Part shown: positions 9,274 through 22,945 of the stretch, one piece after another
How the letters are laid out: the number at the start of each line of letters is the position of its first letter
Numbering within the stretch: the first letter of the stretch is position 1
DNA from: Fratercula arctica
Taxonomy: Eukaryota > Chordata > Aves > Charadriiformes > Alcidae
Assembly (NCBI GenBank): GCA_947846985.1
Contig: CANTUZ010000008.1
Span: 39,326,817 to 39,390,816, forward strand
Length of the DNA: 64,000 nt
Direction of reading: 5' to 3'
Notes under the pieces: generated by a model
Database searches by the model: none
What the model saw: the letters and a program-made list of their open reading frames with translations, nothing else
Told to the model about the DNA's origin: nothing
Made by a program: the position numbers and the translations under genes

Positions 9274-12200
9274 GTATGCTCTTTTTTCCTCCAATTTATA
9301 CATTTTCCAATGAAATGTGATTACATCATTTCTGGAAGTTTAGTGCTATTGATTTTTTTTATTTCTGGTAATGATTTAATACAACCAGGTTCTGGCAGGT
9401 TTTTTTCCACAGGCTAAAATCAAATTACCTTGATGGAGGCAGATGACTTATTTGAAGTCCTCAGTGAATGTATATTATTCACCAACCAGATGCATTTTTG
9501 ACGTAATTTTCATGGAGTCTGACATATATTTCTTTCACCTGACCAAAAACCCAAAGACCGTGCTCTGAGAGTCATCTTTTGTTTTTAACTCTAGGCTCAG
9601 CAAAGTCAGTTAATTTGCTTTGGTTGTGTTTTCATGACATATGGTTTCCAAACTGCCTGTCTATGTTAAGTTACTTCTCTTTGTAGAACATGTTGAAATG
9701 GGAAAAAATAATCTAAATTAGTGTATTTGACGAAAGACACTTATAGGCAAATTCAGATAAGTCTTCGTACATATTTGTTCAAATTTGCCTTTACCAGAAT
9801 TGTTCTGCAGGGTTTTTAAATCTAATCTAGAAATTTAAATCTATTTTGATAGTTACCATATAGTCTCCAAAACAATTAGTAGCGCTAGACATTTCTTTCC
9901 AAGCACAATGCAGGACACAAACATCTTTCCTTTGAAATTATTCCTTCACTTGTGAATTGTGAATTGTCACACAGTATCGCTACATGATTGCAATACAGTA
10001 TTTTTGAGATTAAGGTTTTTTCCTTTTTTCTTTCAGTTTTATTTTATACTCTTTGACAGGTTTATGCAGAGTCCACTGAACTCAATAAAGAATAAGGCAA
10101 ATAAAGAATAATATTATAAATTAGAATATTAGAATAATATTATAAACAAGGCATTCTCACACATTAGGCTCAAGAGAGTGGCACTTCATAGTTAGAGATT
10201 TAAAAGGCAAATTCGTGCTGGCTGCATGACATAAGTCTTTACTTTTACATCTTGAAGGTCTCAGAGCTACAAACTGTGGCTTACTATAGGGGTGGAACAA
10301 TCCTACCCTTATTTTATACCTGACATCTCCCATCTTCACACTGACATTTGTCATTTGGTGGAAATCATATTTTCCAAATCTTGAAAAACCTCATGTATTC
10401 TTCCTATATTCAGTCTAGCTTTTCTAGATACATCTTCTACAGACAGTAGAGGAATTTCTCCTATTTCACTTGGAACAGTGCCCAGCAGCAAGGCAATAAT
10501 GCAGTAAGTGGAGTGTAAACAAATGTGAAGCGAGTCATACAGGAGAAAAAAATCTACCTATCCATACACAGTGGTAAGCCTTGGGTTGATCATTAATGTT
10601 CAGAAATATAATCGTATGATAAGAATAGATAGTTCTTCAAAAGCCAGTAGCCCATTGCTCAACAGACAAGAAAACAAAAAGTTAGGATGACTGGGAAAGG
10701 GAGAGAGAACAAGGGATTCAAAATGAGGTTTCTTTTCTCAGATGAGGAGCTTAAGCCACAGACCTTTCTGTTACACCACTTTCCACAGTTTTCCATAGGC
10801 AGAAAAATCAGGCATTGTGGCCTCCTTCCAGAAGAGGGCTCCTTCCTGCCGTATCACACATGGTCCCATGGAGTACCTGCTCGAGAGCTGACGACATCAG
10901 GGTGCTGAGGAGCTTATGCTTTTGTAGAACTGGATATAAGTGTTTTATCCAGCACAGAGATGGGAATTCAGTTGCAAGTTCCTTGGCCCTCCTGAGCCAT
11001 AAACGTCATCCACAGCCTTGCAGTCTCAGAGGGAGCGGGAGAACACGCGACCACAGGGGGGAACACAAACTGCACTTACTCCAACTAAGATAACATAGCT
11101 GCCTCAGGCTGTGTTTCCTCTTGTCCCACTTTGCATAGGCATCTGTCTCAGTAGCAATTACATGTTCATTAACAGACACACAAATCCAAGTGCCAAGTCC
11201 CAATGTATCTGGGGGTTTACTACAAGGCTCGAAGGAAATCAGAGCCAAGATCATGACTGAGCAGAGGTCCTGTGTCAACTCATCCTCTAATGACTCCAGA
11301 AGGACCTGAAGGCTGGCACCGTGACTGGTCCCTCATTAGGGAGCCATGAACTGGGCTTGTGAGCCCTGAGACACTTTGATGAATATCTCATCTTTAGCCA
11401 AAGTTAATGCAAAGTTGCTTTTTTGGGCAGCTCATAAAAACAAAGTTCATATGATTTAATCTAAGCAAAGTTCAGAAATGTAAGCTCTAGCAATCTTTCA
11501 AAGTTGTTCCTGGTTTGTTTTGGTTTTTTTTAACCTAAAACACCCATTACTTATTTAAACAACTGGTTAACTTAAAAACATTAAAATTTAAGTTAAGTAG
11601 GATTTAAGTAGGTAGTTAAGTAAAGGAGAAGTATAACTGAATAAAGACCCTGTGGCTTGTCCTTCCAGCACAAGGATTAAGAAAACAGGTCCTGTTCTGA
11701 AACCCTCTTGCCAGACCCAGCAGCATCTGGGAAGTTCTGATAAGGAGACATTTCTAACTGGTCCTCTGAAATATGTAATTAAAGTGGAATTCAAAGACTT
11801 TGGCAAGAAGCCAGAGAATACAGTAAGCAGTACCAAAGTGTGCACACATACCTGGTATACACAGGCGTACTTTTTAAAATCCTGCTCAACCCAAATGTCA
11901 CTTTGTGTGACCTCGGAAGGGGTCCTGTGACACCTGCGAGTACTGTGAATTTATTAACATGGGTAGCTATGTTTAGTACAGCTCTTCATCTTCTTGGGGA
12001 GCTCTTCATTTTCAGCACCAGAGCAGTAGTCATCACTCTGTTCATGAACCAAATACTAGGGTTGCTTTTTTTTTGTGCAATATTCAAGGTGTTGATGAAC
12101 CTAGTGGCAGTTCAGAGCAGCCTGGTGTCACATCAGCATCTGTCTGTTTTGCTTTTGTGAAGGATGTTGAGCACCTTTAAAGCTGATAATACTGTTCATC

Positions 12201-13905
12201 TGCCTTATATTGCAATGGCAAAATACAGAACATCAGACAAGTAAAAGCAGTGCTAATTTTGGAAAAGGAAGTTTAACTGTCATGTGTTGTATGTCTTCAA
12301 CGCACAGTATGTTCCAACCTGAAATGGCTGCTCTAACCAAACAATTTATCTCACTGTCCTCTTCAGTCCCTCCGTCTCCCATATTTTGAAGAAGAGATTT
12401 TAAGAAAGCTGTAAAACACAGTTCTTTCGACAAAAATTCTCTCATGTCAAATGGAATTACTGCAATAGTTTCCCTTTCCATGGGAAGTTTGTCTTCTGGT
12501 TAAATTAAAACACCTCTAAGGTGAGTCTAAAGGTACTGTACTTGACAGAGGTCTATGCACAAAAATCTAGAAAGGTTATAAGAGTATTGAGTTAACAATT
12601 ATCCAACATACTGCCCTACAAAAGTTAGCAAATGTTCCAATTACAGTTACCTGGGAAGCCTTAAGTGTCACCTGTCTTTCTGTTAGGATACAGTCATTCA
12701 TTTCAGGATCACAAACGATCATTTTCATATGATTTCTATTCACTGCTTAGGAAAGAGCTGCCCTAGAAATTATATGTGTTCTGTGATTTGCTTAGCTGCC
12801 TGCTGCTTCTTGCTACCGCAAAGACTTAGAGTAAGGTTACTTTCCAACTCGCAGTCAACATGTAATCACTTTCATGGGTTGTTTTTCCTCTGAAGTCACG
12901 GTAGCCACATTACATACCACCTCATCCTGTGCAGGCAAATGCCAGTATATCTCCATAGCTATGTAAAATGTAAGGGGAGGATCAGGCAGGTTCATGTTAG
13001 CAGCTACCAATCTGCCCTTTACTGTGTAAATCCTTTTCCCTCACACTGTTTAGCATCACAAAAGGACTGAGGTCAATTACACAAGGATTCCTGCTGACAA
13101 AATGTATAAGCCTGATCCATCATCCAGAAAGCTGGGAAATCAAACTCTTATCGTCCACACACTCTTGCATTTGAGCAGCCTTTTCCTGCTTGCAAGACCC
13201 AGAGCATAAGGGGGTGAGTAACTTCATCTGACAACAGGAAAACAAATCCAGTAGATGATACCAGCACTTTCAGGCTGCCTCAACAAACATTTTAGTTCTA
13301 GTTTTAGTGTTGCTCATATAAAAAGTAGCTGCTGAGGTATCCATTTGCTATCCTCTTCCCTTAGTGTCACACACTGTTTGCTGCCCAGGTTAGAAGTAGG
13401 TTGCCCAGGTTTTAGTACCTTTTCCAGCTGAAGCAATGATAGGGTGAGGGGTAAGCACACCTGCACCCCTCAACATGGTTATGGCACAGGGTCCAAGCGG
13501 TCTCAACTCCTCAGAGCTGCTTGCATGTCAGTGCAGGTGGGAATTTAACATCAGCCTTCTCCATACTGGTTAGGTGTTCTCAGTTAGGCTACTCTATAAA
13601 AAAAATGATGTTGCCATTTCCACTCATTCTGCTGGGTGTATTTTAAAGGTTGCCTTTTGAAAGCAAAACCAGGCTTATTTTCTCACTGGGCACTTACCAA
13701 GCCAATGGTATTAACCACAATTATTATTACAAGTTGACATCCCTGGTCTTAGTTTCGTGAAGGAAGGAACATGCTGACGTAATCCCAAGCTTAAAAATTA
13801 ACAAAAAGTACAAAGAGGGACCATTTTTTTCAAGAACAGATTGCTTGCCTTCCATGTTACATAAGCAATTGCAATATTAAAGGCTAATCACAACAATATT
13901 GGGAA
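9274..13905 (+). other. Spacer between UGT1A first exons 1 and 2
   Basis: About 4.6 kb of AT-rich sequence with no exon I can recognise. I looked for the GSHWLSM and DPxxxCG blocks of decayed first exons here and saw none. No transposon was recognised with confidence. Confidence 0.5.
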
Positions 13906-13918
13906 GTTAAATATTTAT
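13906..13918. promoter_or_regulatory. Weak HNF1-like site before UGT1A first exon 2
   Basis: GTTAAATATTTAT keeps the GTTAA half and much of the second half of the HNF1 palindrome, with three mismatches. It stands ~112 bp before the ATG, nearly the same spacing as the good site ahead of exon 8428. Confidence 0.4.
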
Positions 13919-14029
13919 TTCTGCAATCAATAAGTTCTCTGCAGAAAAGTTAAAGCTTGTGTGGACCTTCATGTAAAGGACTGTGACGGACGCCTCCAGA
14001 GCAGAACTCTCTGCTTTACTTCCACTGAA

Positions 14030-14896
14030 ATGGCTCTTCTGTTTCGGTGTTTTTACCAACTAACTGGGATATTTCTTCTGGCATCATCTTTAATCTTTGC
14101 CGAAGGTGGAAAGATCCTGGTGATACCTCAGGATGGAAGTCACTGGCTCAGCATGCGCCCAGTAGTGGAGAAACTCCAGCAAAATGGACATGAAGTTGTT
14201 GTGGTTGTACCGTCAACAAGTTTGTATATGAAGCCAAAGGAGCCTCAGAATTATACAGTGAAATTATATCCAGTACCTTACACAGAGGAACATTTAGCTG
14301 TTGCGTTCAAGTCATTTGTTAATGCTCATTTTGTTGAACAATCTGTTTTGAATGTTATTATTACAATGTATCAAAGCATTTTAGAAATTTCCAGGTTCTT
14401 TTTCACCAGCTGTAAGAGCCTTTTGCACAACGAAGACATGATGAAGTATTTGAGAGAGAGCAAGTTTGATGTGGTTTTCACGGATCCAGTTCAGATGTGC
14501 GGAACGCTAATTGCTGAGCATCTTTCAGTTCCTTCTGTCTACTTCTTGCGGGGGTTTCCTTGTGGTATGGATTTTGAAGCTACCCAGTGTCCAAACCCTC
14601 CTTCCTATGTCCCCAGACTTTTCCTAAATAATTCAGATAGCATGACATTTGCTCAACGCGTAAAGAACTTGCTGGTCCATATGCTGGAGTTCGTTTACTG
14701 TAAACCTATATTCACTGAATTTGAAGAACTTGCATACGAGATTATTCAAAAGAAAGTGACAGCTACAGACCTTCTAAGCCGTGGATCTGTTTGGCTAATG
14801 AGATACGATTTTGTGTTTGAGTTCCCGAGACCAGTGATGCCAAACATGGTTTTTATTGGAGGGATAAACTGTGATCAGAAGAAAAAACTGTCTCAG
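14030..14896 (+). CDS. UGT1A: UGT1A alternative first exon 2, intact
   Basis: The exon has 289 codons. The hydrophobic leader LTGIFLLASSLIFAEGG is followed by KILVIP and GSHWLSM (catalytic His 38). The partner Asp is residue 152 in FTDPVQMCG. Later come FLRGFPCG, ATQCPNPPSYVPR and PVMPNMVFIGGINC. It ends CTGTCTCAG|GTATAA in phase 0 for joining to exon 2 at 34393. The ATG at 14030 directly precedes the signal peptide; an earlier in-frame ATG at 13961 would add an unlikely 23-residue extension. The aglycone cannot be inferred from sequence alone. There is no damage. Confidence 0.93.
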
Positions 14897-16955
14897 GTAT
14901 AAAATTTTATTTTTTTTTTTATTGAAAAGGCAAGAATGTGAATGTTTAAGCATCCTTACATCAAAATCTAACTGACAACATCTTGGCATTTAAAGACAGA
15001 AAGCTCATGAGAAATCCTGCATGATGCAGAAATGTTATTTCCTAGTATCCAGCATTCAGATTAAATCATATCCTGGCAAACCTAAGGTCTTATCAGATAG
15101 GAAAATTTAAGTGATATGTAAATTTTATGCGAATTATAAGCTTTTTTGTTGAACTGAAGCTGACCTGAATTTTGATGAGTTTCCTCCCCAACTTTCCTCC
15201 CCAACAGGAGCCAAACTTAGTAGCTTCCATTTCATCTAAGTTTCTTATGCCATGTCCATCTCCATAAGAGCTGTCCCTATGACCAAAGCCAGGCTCGGAG
15301 GACTTGGCTGTATTGCTCTGAAAGAACCTGAAGAACATGCAGAAGCACAGTCTGCTCTCTGTCTGCCCCATGGTGTCCTCCCTTTCCAGCTGTCTCATGG
15401 ACTGTCCATACTTCTGTATACCCATTCTCCCTTCAAAGACATGGAAAGTTATTGGACTTAAGATTTTAGCTATTCATCAGTTCTTTTTCTGTCACGTCCA
15501 TCTGCCAGATTGATTCATTTATCTCTTTCCCATTATGTCAAGGTGTCAATATCTAACCCCCAAAAGAAAGCCTGTTTAAAATGTATCTTCCCCTTCTTTC
15601 ATAGGCTATTTAATTAGGTTTTAGGCTTTTCTGGGTGGGGATGTCTTCTGTAAATTCCTATTCAGTTTTTTGGGTACAGCCAGCTCTCTGAATCAAGTAC
15701 AGCATCTTCTATAGCAGATTGAAGCAGGAAAGGGATATTCAAGTATTGCAAATTGTGAGTACCCCTGAAATAGAGTAGAGTAGAAGAAAGCCCTGATGTC
15801 CTCCACTTTTGTCCAGATAAGTATGTTTAGTGCTTGTGTTGGAAGTGGCAGAGCCAATCCTCTTACCAGGACAGTCTCTAGTGCCACTTGGTTCTCTCTA
15901 ACTGGTTATATACATTCGAATGAAGGAAAAGGAGCAGCAGTTGCTCACAAGGGGTCTTTCAAAAGGACATGGAATCAGGAGCGTGAAAGATTGCTGATCA
16001 GATATTAAACACCCAAGCAGATGTCTGTGAATGCCCCACATCAGACATCCATGACTCTCTTTCTTCATCTGTCAGTCTAACTTGAACGTGTCTTCTAGTG
16101 TTCATTTGACAGCCTTTTCAGAGGTTAAGAGCAACAGATCTGTTTCTGTGCCTCACCTTCTCCTGAGCTGTTTGAAAATTCCCATTACGTTAATCCTGTG
16201 TTGTAAACTACCAATATGGGGACAGTGCGGGTGATGGAGCCGGTTGCTCTTTTTGGAGTGCAAGTTCTCAATAAGGTCAAAGCTTTCCCACCAGGCCTGA
16301 AAATAAGTGTACAGAAACTGCATGTGAAAGAAAGCTCCACCAGTGACGTAGAGCCTTGAATGTCCTGGAGGAGCAAATTGTATCCCAAAGGATACAAAGT
16401 CACCTACTTAGAAACTTCTGTGGTGAGAGGTTATCACTAACATTTAAAAACCCAGCAATTTACAACCGAGAAGGATCTGAACTGACAGAGTTGATGAACT
16501 ATTTCAGTCATGAGCTGAACTGACATTGGCCATGAACTCGTGAGTTCATGAATTAGAAACGTGTTGTTGGTTTAGGTTATCTGAGGTACAATGGTGAACT
16601 GCTGTTTTGCAATTTAGTTTTATAGCCCACAGGATAAGAGATTAGATGGAAGTTATATGTAGAGATGGGGAAAGGTTTTCTGTTGGCTGTGTCTCTTCAA
16701 AAAAATGCATGTTTGCATCAATGAAAAAAAACTTCATTTTTCTCAGTTGTACCAACTGGTTTTGGTTATTCAAAAAAAGGCAAAAAACAAACCCCAGGTA
16801 CTTCAACATTGATTTCTCATATTTACCTTTACTATAAGTTATGTTTCACTGTACAACTCGCCTCAGCTTCATTAGAAAAGAAAATATTTATAAAAAAATA
16901 CTAAATTACTACACTCTATGACAACTCTGTCAGCCTTCATTGGCACAGAAAACTC
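14897..16955 (+). other. Spacer between UGT1A first exons 2 and 3
   Basis: Ordinary AT-rich sequence. I recognise nothing in it until the UGT1A relic that follows. Confidence 0.5.
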
Positions 16956-16959
16956 CAAC

Positions 16960-17110
16960 ACTAGATGGAAAAGAGTCATTTTAGTGTGCTCTTTATAGAT
17001 CCAGTACTACCATGTGGGGTCAGCAGTGTTCCCGTCCATCCACTCTGTGTATGCATTTCTTTCATGGATTCCCGTGCACCTTAGAGCATGTTGTCCGTAA
17101 ATGTCAGCAA
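16960..17110 (+). pseudogene. Decayed UGT1A first-exon relic
   Basis: The plus-strand codons at 16971-17018 read KSHFSVLFIDPVLPCG. This lines up with ESKFDAVFTDPVLPCG, the catalytic-Asp block of the neighbouring first exons. About 50 bp further on, TTCATGGATTCCCGTGCACC followed by TTAGAGC...TGT parallels the FMRGFPCSL...QC block. Frame is lost between the two blocks and an in-frame stop appears. No leader or donor part is recognisable. It lies ~400 bp upstream of the intact exon at 17485, as if an earlier neighbour had been deleted or worn away. Confidence 0.75.
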
Positions 17111-17484
17111 AGTTGCTGGGTTGCTGATGGTAAGAAGTGCCATGAGGCTGTGGTCCTACTATGGGAAGAAGAAGAGAAAGCTGAGGCATTGAGCTATAGT
17201 CTTAGCTTGGGCAAGCGAAGTGTGTGATAGCAGACACACCTTTCCCACGCTCATTCAAACCCACAAACCTCATCTCAGCCTTTTATAACCATTAATTACC
17301 TACTGTGACTCTGTTGCGTGCAAACTTGTGAACACTTGAAATGTGAGGCAAGCCAAAAGGGCGCAGGTATCACTAGAAAGCATTGCCAAGTGATGTGTTT
17401 GTGTAGGTGGAGCATAGCTACAAAAGCTTGCGAGCCACCCCTCGCCTCTGTCGTGCATGAGTTCCTGTCCGCTCAGCTCGCAAG

Positions 17485-18321
17485 ATGCTAGTGGCAGTGC
17501 TGCTTCCCTTCTTGTGCTGCCTGAGTCCTGCCGCTGCTGGGAAGCTGCTGGTGATCCCGATGGAGGGCAGCCACTGGCTCAGTATGAAGGAGGTGCTGGC
17601 GGAGCTGAGCAAGAGAGGGCATGAAATAGTTGTTATTGCTCCAGATAGCAAAATGCTGATAGATTCCGCGGGGACATACGAATTGAAAACATATCCTGTA
17701 CCTTTCAAAAAGGAAGAGATGGAAGAACTTATACGCTCACTTGGTGTAAACTGTTTTAGCAAAGAGCCTTTCCTCATCAGATTTTTGAATACTTTGGATA
17801 ATTACCGAAAGACCTCTGCCATGTTTCAAGCTTCCTGCAGTTCCTTACTGTACAACAGAGAGATGATGAAATACATTGAAGAAAGTAAATTTGATGCCGT
17901 CTTTACAGATCCTATGACACCCTGTGGACAGATAATTGCTTTGCACTTTTCTATCCCCAGTGTTTTCTTCTTGCGGGGCGTTCCGTGCTCTATAGACATT
18001 CATGCTGCTCAGAGTCCGAACCCACCGTCCTATGTCCCACGAGTGTTCTCACTCAATACAGATCATATGACGTTCCCTCAGAGAGTGAAGAACTTCCTGC
18101 TTGACATTTCAGAGTATTTCACCTGCAGTATGGTCTTTTCATCGTTTGAAAGCCTGGCCTCAGACTTTCTCCAAAAGCCGATGACAATTACACAGCTTTT
18201 AAGTCATGGATCCATTTGGCTGAAGAGACTTGACTTCGTCTTTGATTATCCCATGCCTGTAATGCCCAATATGATTTTCATTGGAGGCATAAACTGCGGA
18301 CAGAAGAAACCATTATCTCAG
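17485..18321 (+). CDS. UGT1A: UGT1A alternative first exon 3, intact
   Basis: This is the shortest first exon, with 279 codons. Its compact leader is MLVAVLLPFLCCLSPAAAG, followed by KLLVIP and GSHWLSM (catalytic His 30). The partner Asp is residue 142 in FTDPMTPCG. It ends CCATTATCTCAG|GTCAGT, phase 0. One landmark differs: the usual ATQCPNPPSYVP reads AAQSPNPPSYVP, so a cysteine kept in most of its neighbours is a serine here. In sequence it groups with the 20850, 23128 and 25484 exons (for example DFVFDYPMPVMPN, LLSHGSIWLKR). I see no clear HNF1 site in the 200 bp upstream. Confidence 0.92.
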
Positions 18322-20849
18322 GTCAGTGACTGGCTGGGAAAGGTATAACAAGGGAAAAGTTCTGGCAGTCATACACCTGCATGATCTGAGTGTAGTTTAA
18401 TAGTGTGTTTGATATGGACATTTCTTATCTAAAGACATAATTTAGATTAACATTTTCTATGTAGCCAATCCACATGAAAAACAAACCAGGAGAAAAAGAC
18501 GTGATTCTGTCTCCTTTCCTTGGGTCTGCCCATCACGGGGATTTTGTTTGGTGAGGGGAGCACGTGCTATGCTGTGTTTAATTCCAGCAGAAGTCAGGTA
18601 CACAAACCCTATCTCGCCCAGGAAGTATTGCAAAAAGGGCAGGTGAATTATAATGGTTCTTCCAAAAAATCTTTACCTCACATAAGAGGCAGTAGAATAT
18701 TTCTTCAAGAGCATTAGCTGCTTATCCAGTCAGAAAAATAACTCACTGGGTTATGTGCAATAGCATCATGTACTCTTTTCTGTAACAGCGGTCTTGTGTT
18801 TGAGTCAAAGGGTAATATTTTGTCCTGAAAGTTTTTGGTCTAACAAAGATTTCCATCACAAAAACTAGATAGCTGAATTCTCGACTGCATTTTTAGGAGA
18901 CGTCCGGTTTGGGTAGGGAAATGCTGATGGGTGGCTGCTTGGGCATCTGTGGTCTAAAAAGTACTTGAGAAAGGCATGCATGTGATGTATGTTAGCTTAT
19001 TGCTGCTTGTGATGTACATTCTTGCTTGTTTGTGCGGTAAGTAGAACAGGCTTATGTGAAGCCAGAGATTAAGTGGAAAAGGAGATATAGGAAGAGACAG
19101 CTCTCCTCAGCAGATATTGAATCTGTAGTTAGTGTTATTGAGCAGTTTCATCAATAAATCACGTTGTTTCCTAGAAAGGATAAAGTTTTATCCTTTGTGA
19201 ACGTTACTTAAAAATAACAGACTCTGCCCTATTCTTCCCTTGAACTATTTTCACTTGCCAGCCTTCCCTGAATCTTCGGGAATGGATTCCTCCTGCCTGT
19301 CATCACTCTTACTCTTCCCCAAATTCATAGGCCTTTGTGAACATGAATGAGTGAAAACTTCACAATAAAATAGATTTACATTTTAGAAGCCTGGCACATC
19401 TTCCCCAGAGCCAACCTTAACTGGCCTTAGGCTTTGCTTTACTCCTCCCGGTACTTCACCTGATGCTGGCCATTGAAAGTACTGTTTATTTCTGTTAAGC
19501 TGCAAGTGTTCATATCTCGCTTTTTCACAAAAGTCTCTTTCAAATCGCCTGTCATCCCCCCACATGGCCACTTTTATCAGGGTAGTGCTTTTTCCTATCT
19601 GTCCTGTCCATCAGAGCTGCTTAATGGCTCCTCAGGGACAAACCCAGGCAGATCCTCTGGGAAAGCAGCATCCTGCCTGCAGGCGAGGCCATGTGGCAGA
19701 GATGCTTAAAATCGGACTTTCCTCTGAAAACAAAGTTCACTCTCACCCTCATCTTGCTCAGGGACTAAAGATCGTAGTCCAGCAGCAGTATTTAGTGCAG
19801 AAGTACTGATTCTTCAGTCCTGATTTCTTGTTGTCTTCCGACTATGCCGCTGAATCACACAGTTCCATCAAACAGCAAAATGTAATCCTGCAGGCTGACA
19901 GGTTTATCACAAGTACTTGTTAACTGCTCAGATATGGTATCTTCTAGTTTTTCATCTGAAGTAATAACACCACCTCTTACCATTTAAAATCAATTCCTGC
20001 CTGAAACAAGAGGGCTGTTACTGGCTACGTTGGTATTTGTACATTTGTACATGTACAGGTTTTCCTGTATTTAATTAGGTACAAGGGGAACTGAGTGGCT
20101 TTTCCTTCCTATTGCTCCTCGAAGAAGAAAATTATTTGAGAGAGGCACAGAAAGATAGGTTAGGATGAAAACAAAGAAGTGTTGTGCATGACAGCACAGA
20201 TTTGGTGGTTTTCCTTCACTGATGCAAGCCTCTGCTGCAGGTTTGCTTATTGTAATAAATTTGTAGCTGGTGATGTACGTTGTACCAGTGTACATGGTAC
20301 AGTGTACCAGTGAAAAACAAGAGTTACAGTGCTGAGTTGTCTGTAAATCACAGAGCCTCCTCCTTAGGGTATGCACAGATACCGTGCTGTAAAGTGGCAT
20401 AATTTTATAATTTTAAACGTAAACTCGACAAGCATTTCAGAACAGCTGTAAAATGCTTATCAAAAACAAAGAAAGAAAAGAAGGAGACCAAGAAAGTATT
20501 TTAACACCTGCTTTCAGCAAGCCCAGTTACTTCCAAGTGCCAGCATTATTTAAAAAACTTAGGATTTTGTTTTTCAAAGTCTGATTTTCTTTTCAATCTA
20601 ACATCAGTCAGCACCGGGAGTCAATCAGAAAGGACCCATCCCAAGGGAGCCTCAGATACCAAGCACAGTTCTGCCCAACCCATCACTTTCCTTAAACGAT
20701 TCATCAATGCCTTGAATGGTTACTGGTGACTGGTTTTGCTGGAAAAGCCAGATCGTTAAGGGGGAGTGTGAGAATCTGGCAGGGGGCCCTGGGTCTACTT
20801 AAAATCGGTTGGGTCAGGGCAGGCGAAGAGACTTTGGATTTCTAGGAAC
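18322..20849 (+). other. Spacer between UGT1A first exons 3 and 4
   Basis: About 2.5 kb with no recognised exon or transposon. A TTAAAA TATA-like element lies near 20797, ~50 bp before the next start codon. Confidence 0.45.
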
Positions 20850-21713
20850 ATGGCTCATGGAAGTAAATACAGTTGCTTAGTTTCTATGAGGGTTTTGGTT
20901 TTCCTGTCTCTGTTTTGCTTGGCCGATGGTGGAAAGCTGTTGGTGGTGCCAATGGATGGGAGTCACTGGCTCAGCATGCGCTCAGTGCTGGCGGCCCTTA
21001 GCCAGAAAGAGCACGAAATTGTCGTTGTCGCACCAGAAGTAAACTTGAACGTGAAGGCATCTGAATATTACACTCTCAAAAAGTATCCTGTGCCTTTAAC
21101 GAGGGAGGAACTGGGAGCAAGCATGCATTCATTTGCGAATGATCTTTTTGAGAGAAGGCCTTTTCTTCAAAGAATTACTGCGCTTTATGAAAAAGTTCAG
21201 GTCATCTCCAGTGTCTATGTATCCTCCTGTATCAGTTTATTGCACAATAAGGGTCTGATGCAATATCTTGAAAGGAGTAAATTTGATGCTCTTCTCACGG
21301 ATCCTGTTGTACCATGTGGACAAATATTGGCTCTGCATCTCTCTGTCCCATCAGTTTTCTTTTTACGAGGACTCCCCTGCAGTTTTGATTTGCAAGCTAC
21401 CCAGTGTCCAGACCCCCCTTCCTACGTCCCAAGAACATTTACAGAGAACTCGGACCACATGACGTTTATCCAGCGCGTGGAAAACTTATTTCTGAAATCA
21501 TTAGAATCCTTTCTTTGCAATTTTGCCTATTTGCCATTTGAACTTCTGGCCTCAGATGTTCTCCACAAACCAGTAACAATGAAGGAGCTCTTAAGCCATG
21601 GATCCATTTGGCTTAAAAGAATGGATTTTGTTTTTGAGTATCCCATGCCGGTGATGCCTAACATAGTTTTCATTGGAGGTATAAACTGTGGAAAGAAAAA
21701 GCCATTATCTCAG
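20850..21713 (+). CDS. UGT1A: UGT1A alternative first exon 4, intact
   Basis: The exon has 288 codons. The leader MRVLVFLSLFCLADGG is preceded by 12 residues from an upstream in-frame ATG; either ATG (20850 or 20886) could be used. GSHWLSM carries catalytic His 39 and LLTDPVVPCG carries Asp 151. FLRGLPCSFD, ATQCPDPPSYVPR and PVMPNIVFIGGINC are all present. The donor is CTCAG|GTCAGT, phase 0. The usual KRGHEIV reads QKEHEIV here. Spliced to the shared exons it gives a 533-residue enzyme. Confidence 0.93.
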
Positions 21714-22945
21714 GTCAGTGATTTCCTTGATAAAATATATTAAGGTTTGAAGGGAAAAGGCTGTTTGCAAATGCTCTCTCTGTGTGTATATAATTGTCTA
21801 CATGAGTTTGTGGGATTTAAGCGTGCAGTAAGGTGTACTGTAAAGACAAAGAAAATCGGTAGAAAAACTGAGTTCATTTTAATTCTCTCCCACTCTTGCA
21901 GGTACTCTTCTATAGCGTTAGCAGGATTTGAGCATTTTTGCTTACACAATTGTTTTCTTTGGAGTAGGGAAGTAGTTTATCACTGCACTCTCCCTAATGA
22001 GTCACACACCCACCAGTGAGGGTGATCCCTGTCTTAGCACGCAGGTCTGCTGCTTGTATTTGCCAGATTGGTATTACTACCTGAAACTGTTTGTTCTACT
22101 GTCACAATTGATTTTTAAAAACAATGAATCTTTTCCATTAATAGAACCATCCTTTCATAATTTAGAGATAAAGTGTTATAACGTGTCAGTCGGCGGGTAA
22201 TGTTCTGGTTGCTTTGTCAGTCTAGGCTTATCCTTTCACCGCATGGATTCCTTATGCAATTTTCCGCAAAAATGTTAGAGGTTTGTGTAGCTGCCAGCCA
22301 GCAGCTGCCTACTGAAAAGTTTCCCTACAAAAGATGTACCTAGAGCTGCAGTAGTTTGGTAAATGTCCTTAAAAAAATTCTGATGCATATTATCAACCTT
22401 CATAGTAAATTACTGTATGGTCAAAATTACTTCTGTGTGGTAATTTTCATAATTAGGGCTGATCGACTGCAAATCCTGTCTATCCATTAGTGGTGGTTTT
22501 GCTTTCATCGCTCTGGGGTGTGATCTTCCCTGGCTGATCCTGAACAGCATTTCTGAGTTGCTAATCCAATTTTAAGCATATCTGGCAAAACCCATGCCCT
22601 TGTCCTTCCTCCTTCTAGCCCTTACTTCATTCTTCCAAAAGGAGGCCTTTCAGGGAATTGAACTCGGATAGCCAATCTTCTGTTTTCATTACAATGTCAA
22701 GGTATAAAAATGATAAAGAAACCAGACCATTTCCCATGTGAAGCATTAATAATTTTCTAATCTTTTACAAATGGAAAATGATTTGGACTGGCAGGAGGGG
22801 AGGAATTTTCCTATGCTGAAAATCCTTGTTTGGAAAATTAATGATCTGTTAATCGGCACTTTTGAGCAGACCAATCATTCCCTAAATCCCAGTGTCCTTC
22901 AATACAAAGAGGTGGGTGTTTCCCATTCTGGCTGCTGCTCTGATT
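21714..22945 (+). other. Spacer between UGT1A first exons 4 and 5
   Basis: No exon or repeat recognised. An AT-rich stretch near 22837-22856 (TTAATGATCTGTTAATC) resembles two HNF1 halves but is ~270 bp from the next ATG. Confidence 0.4.
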
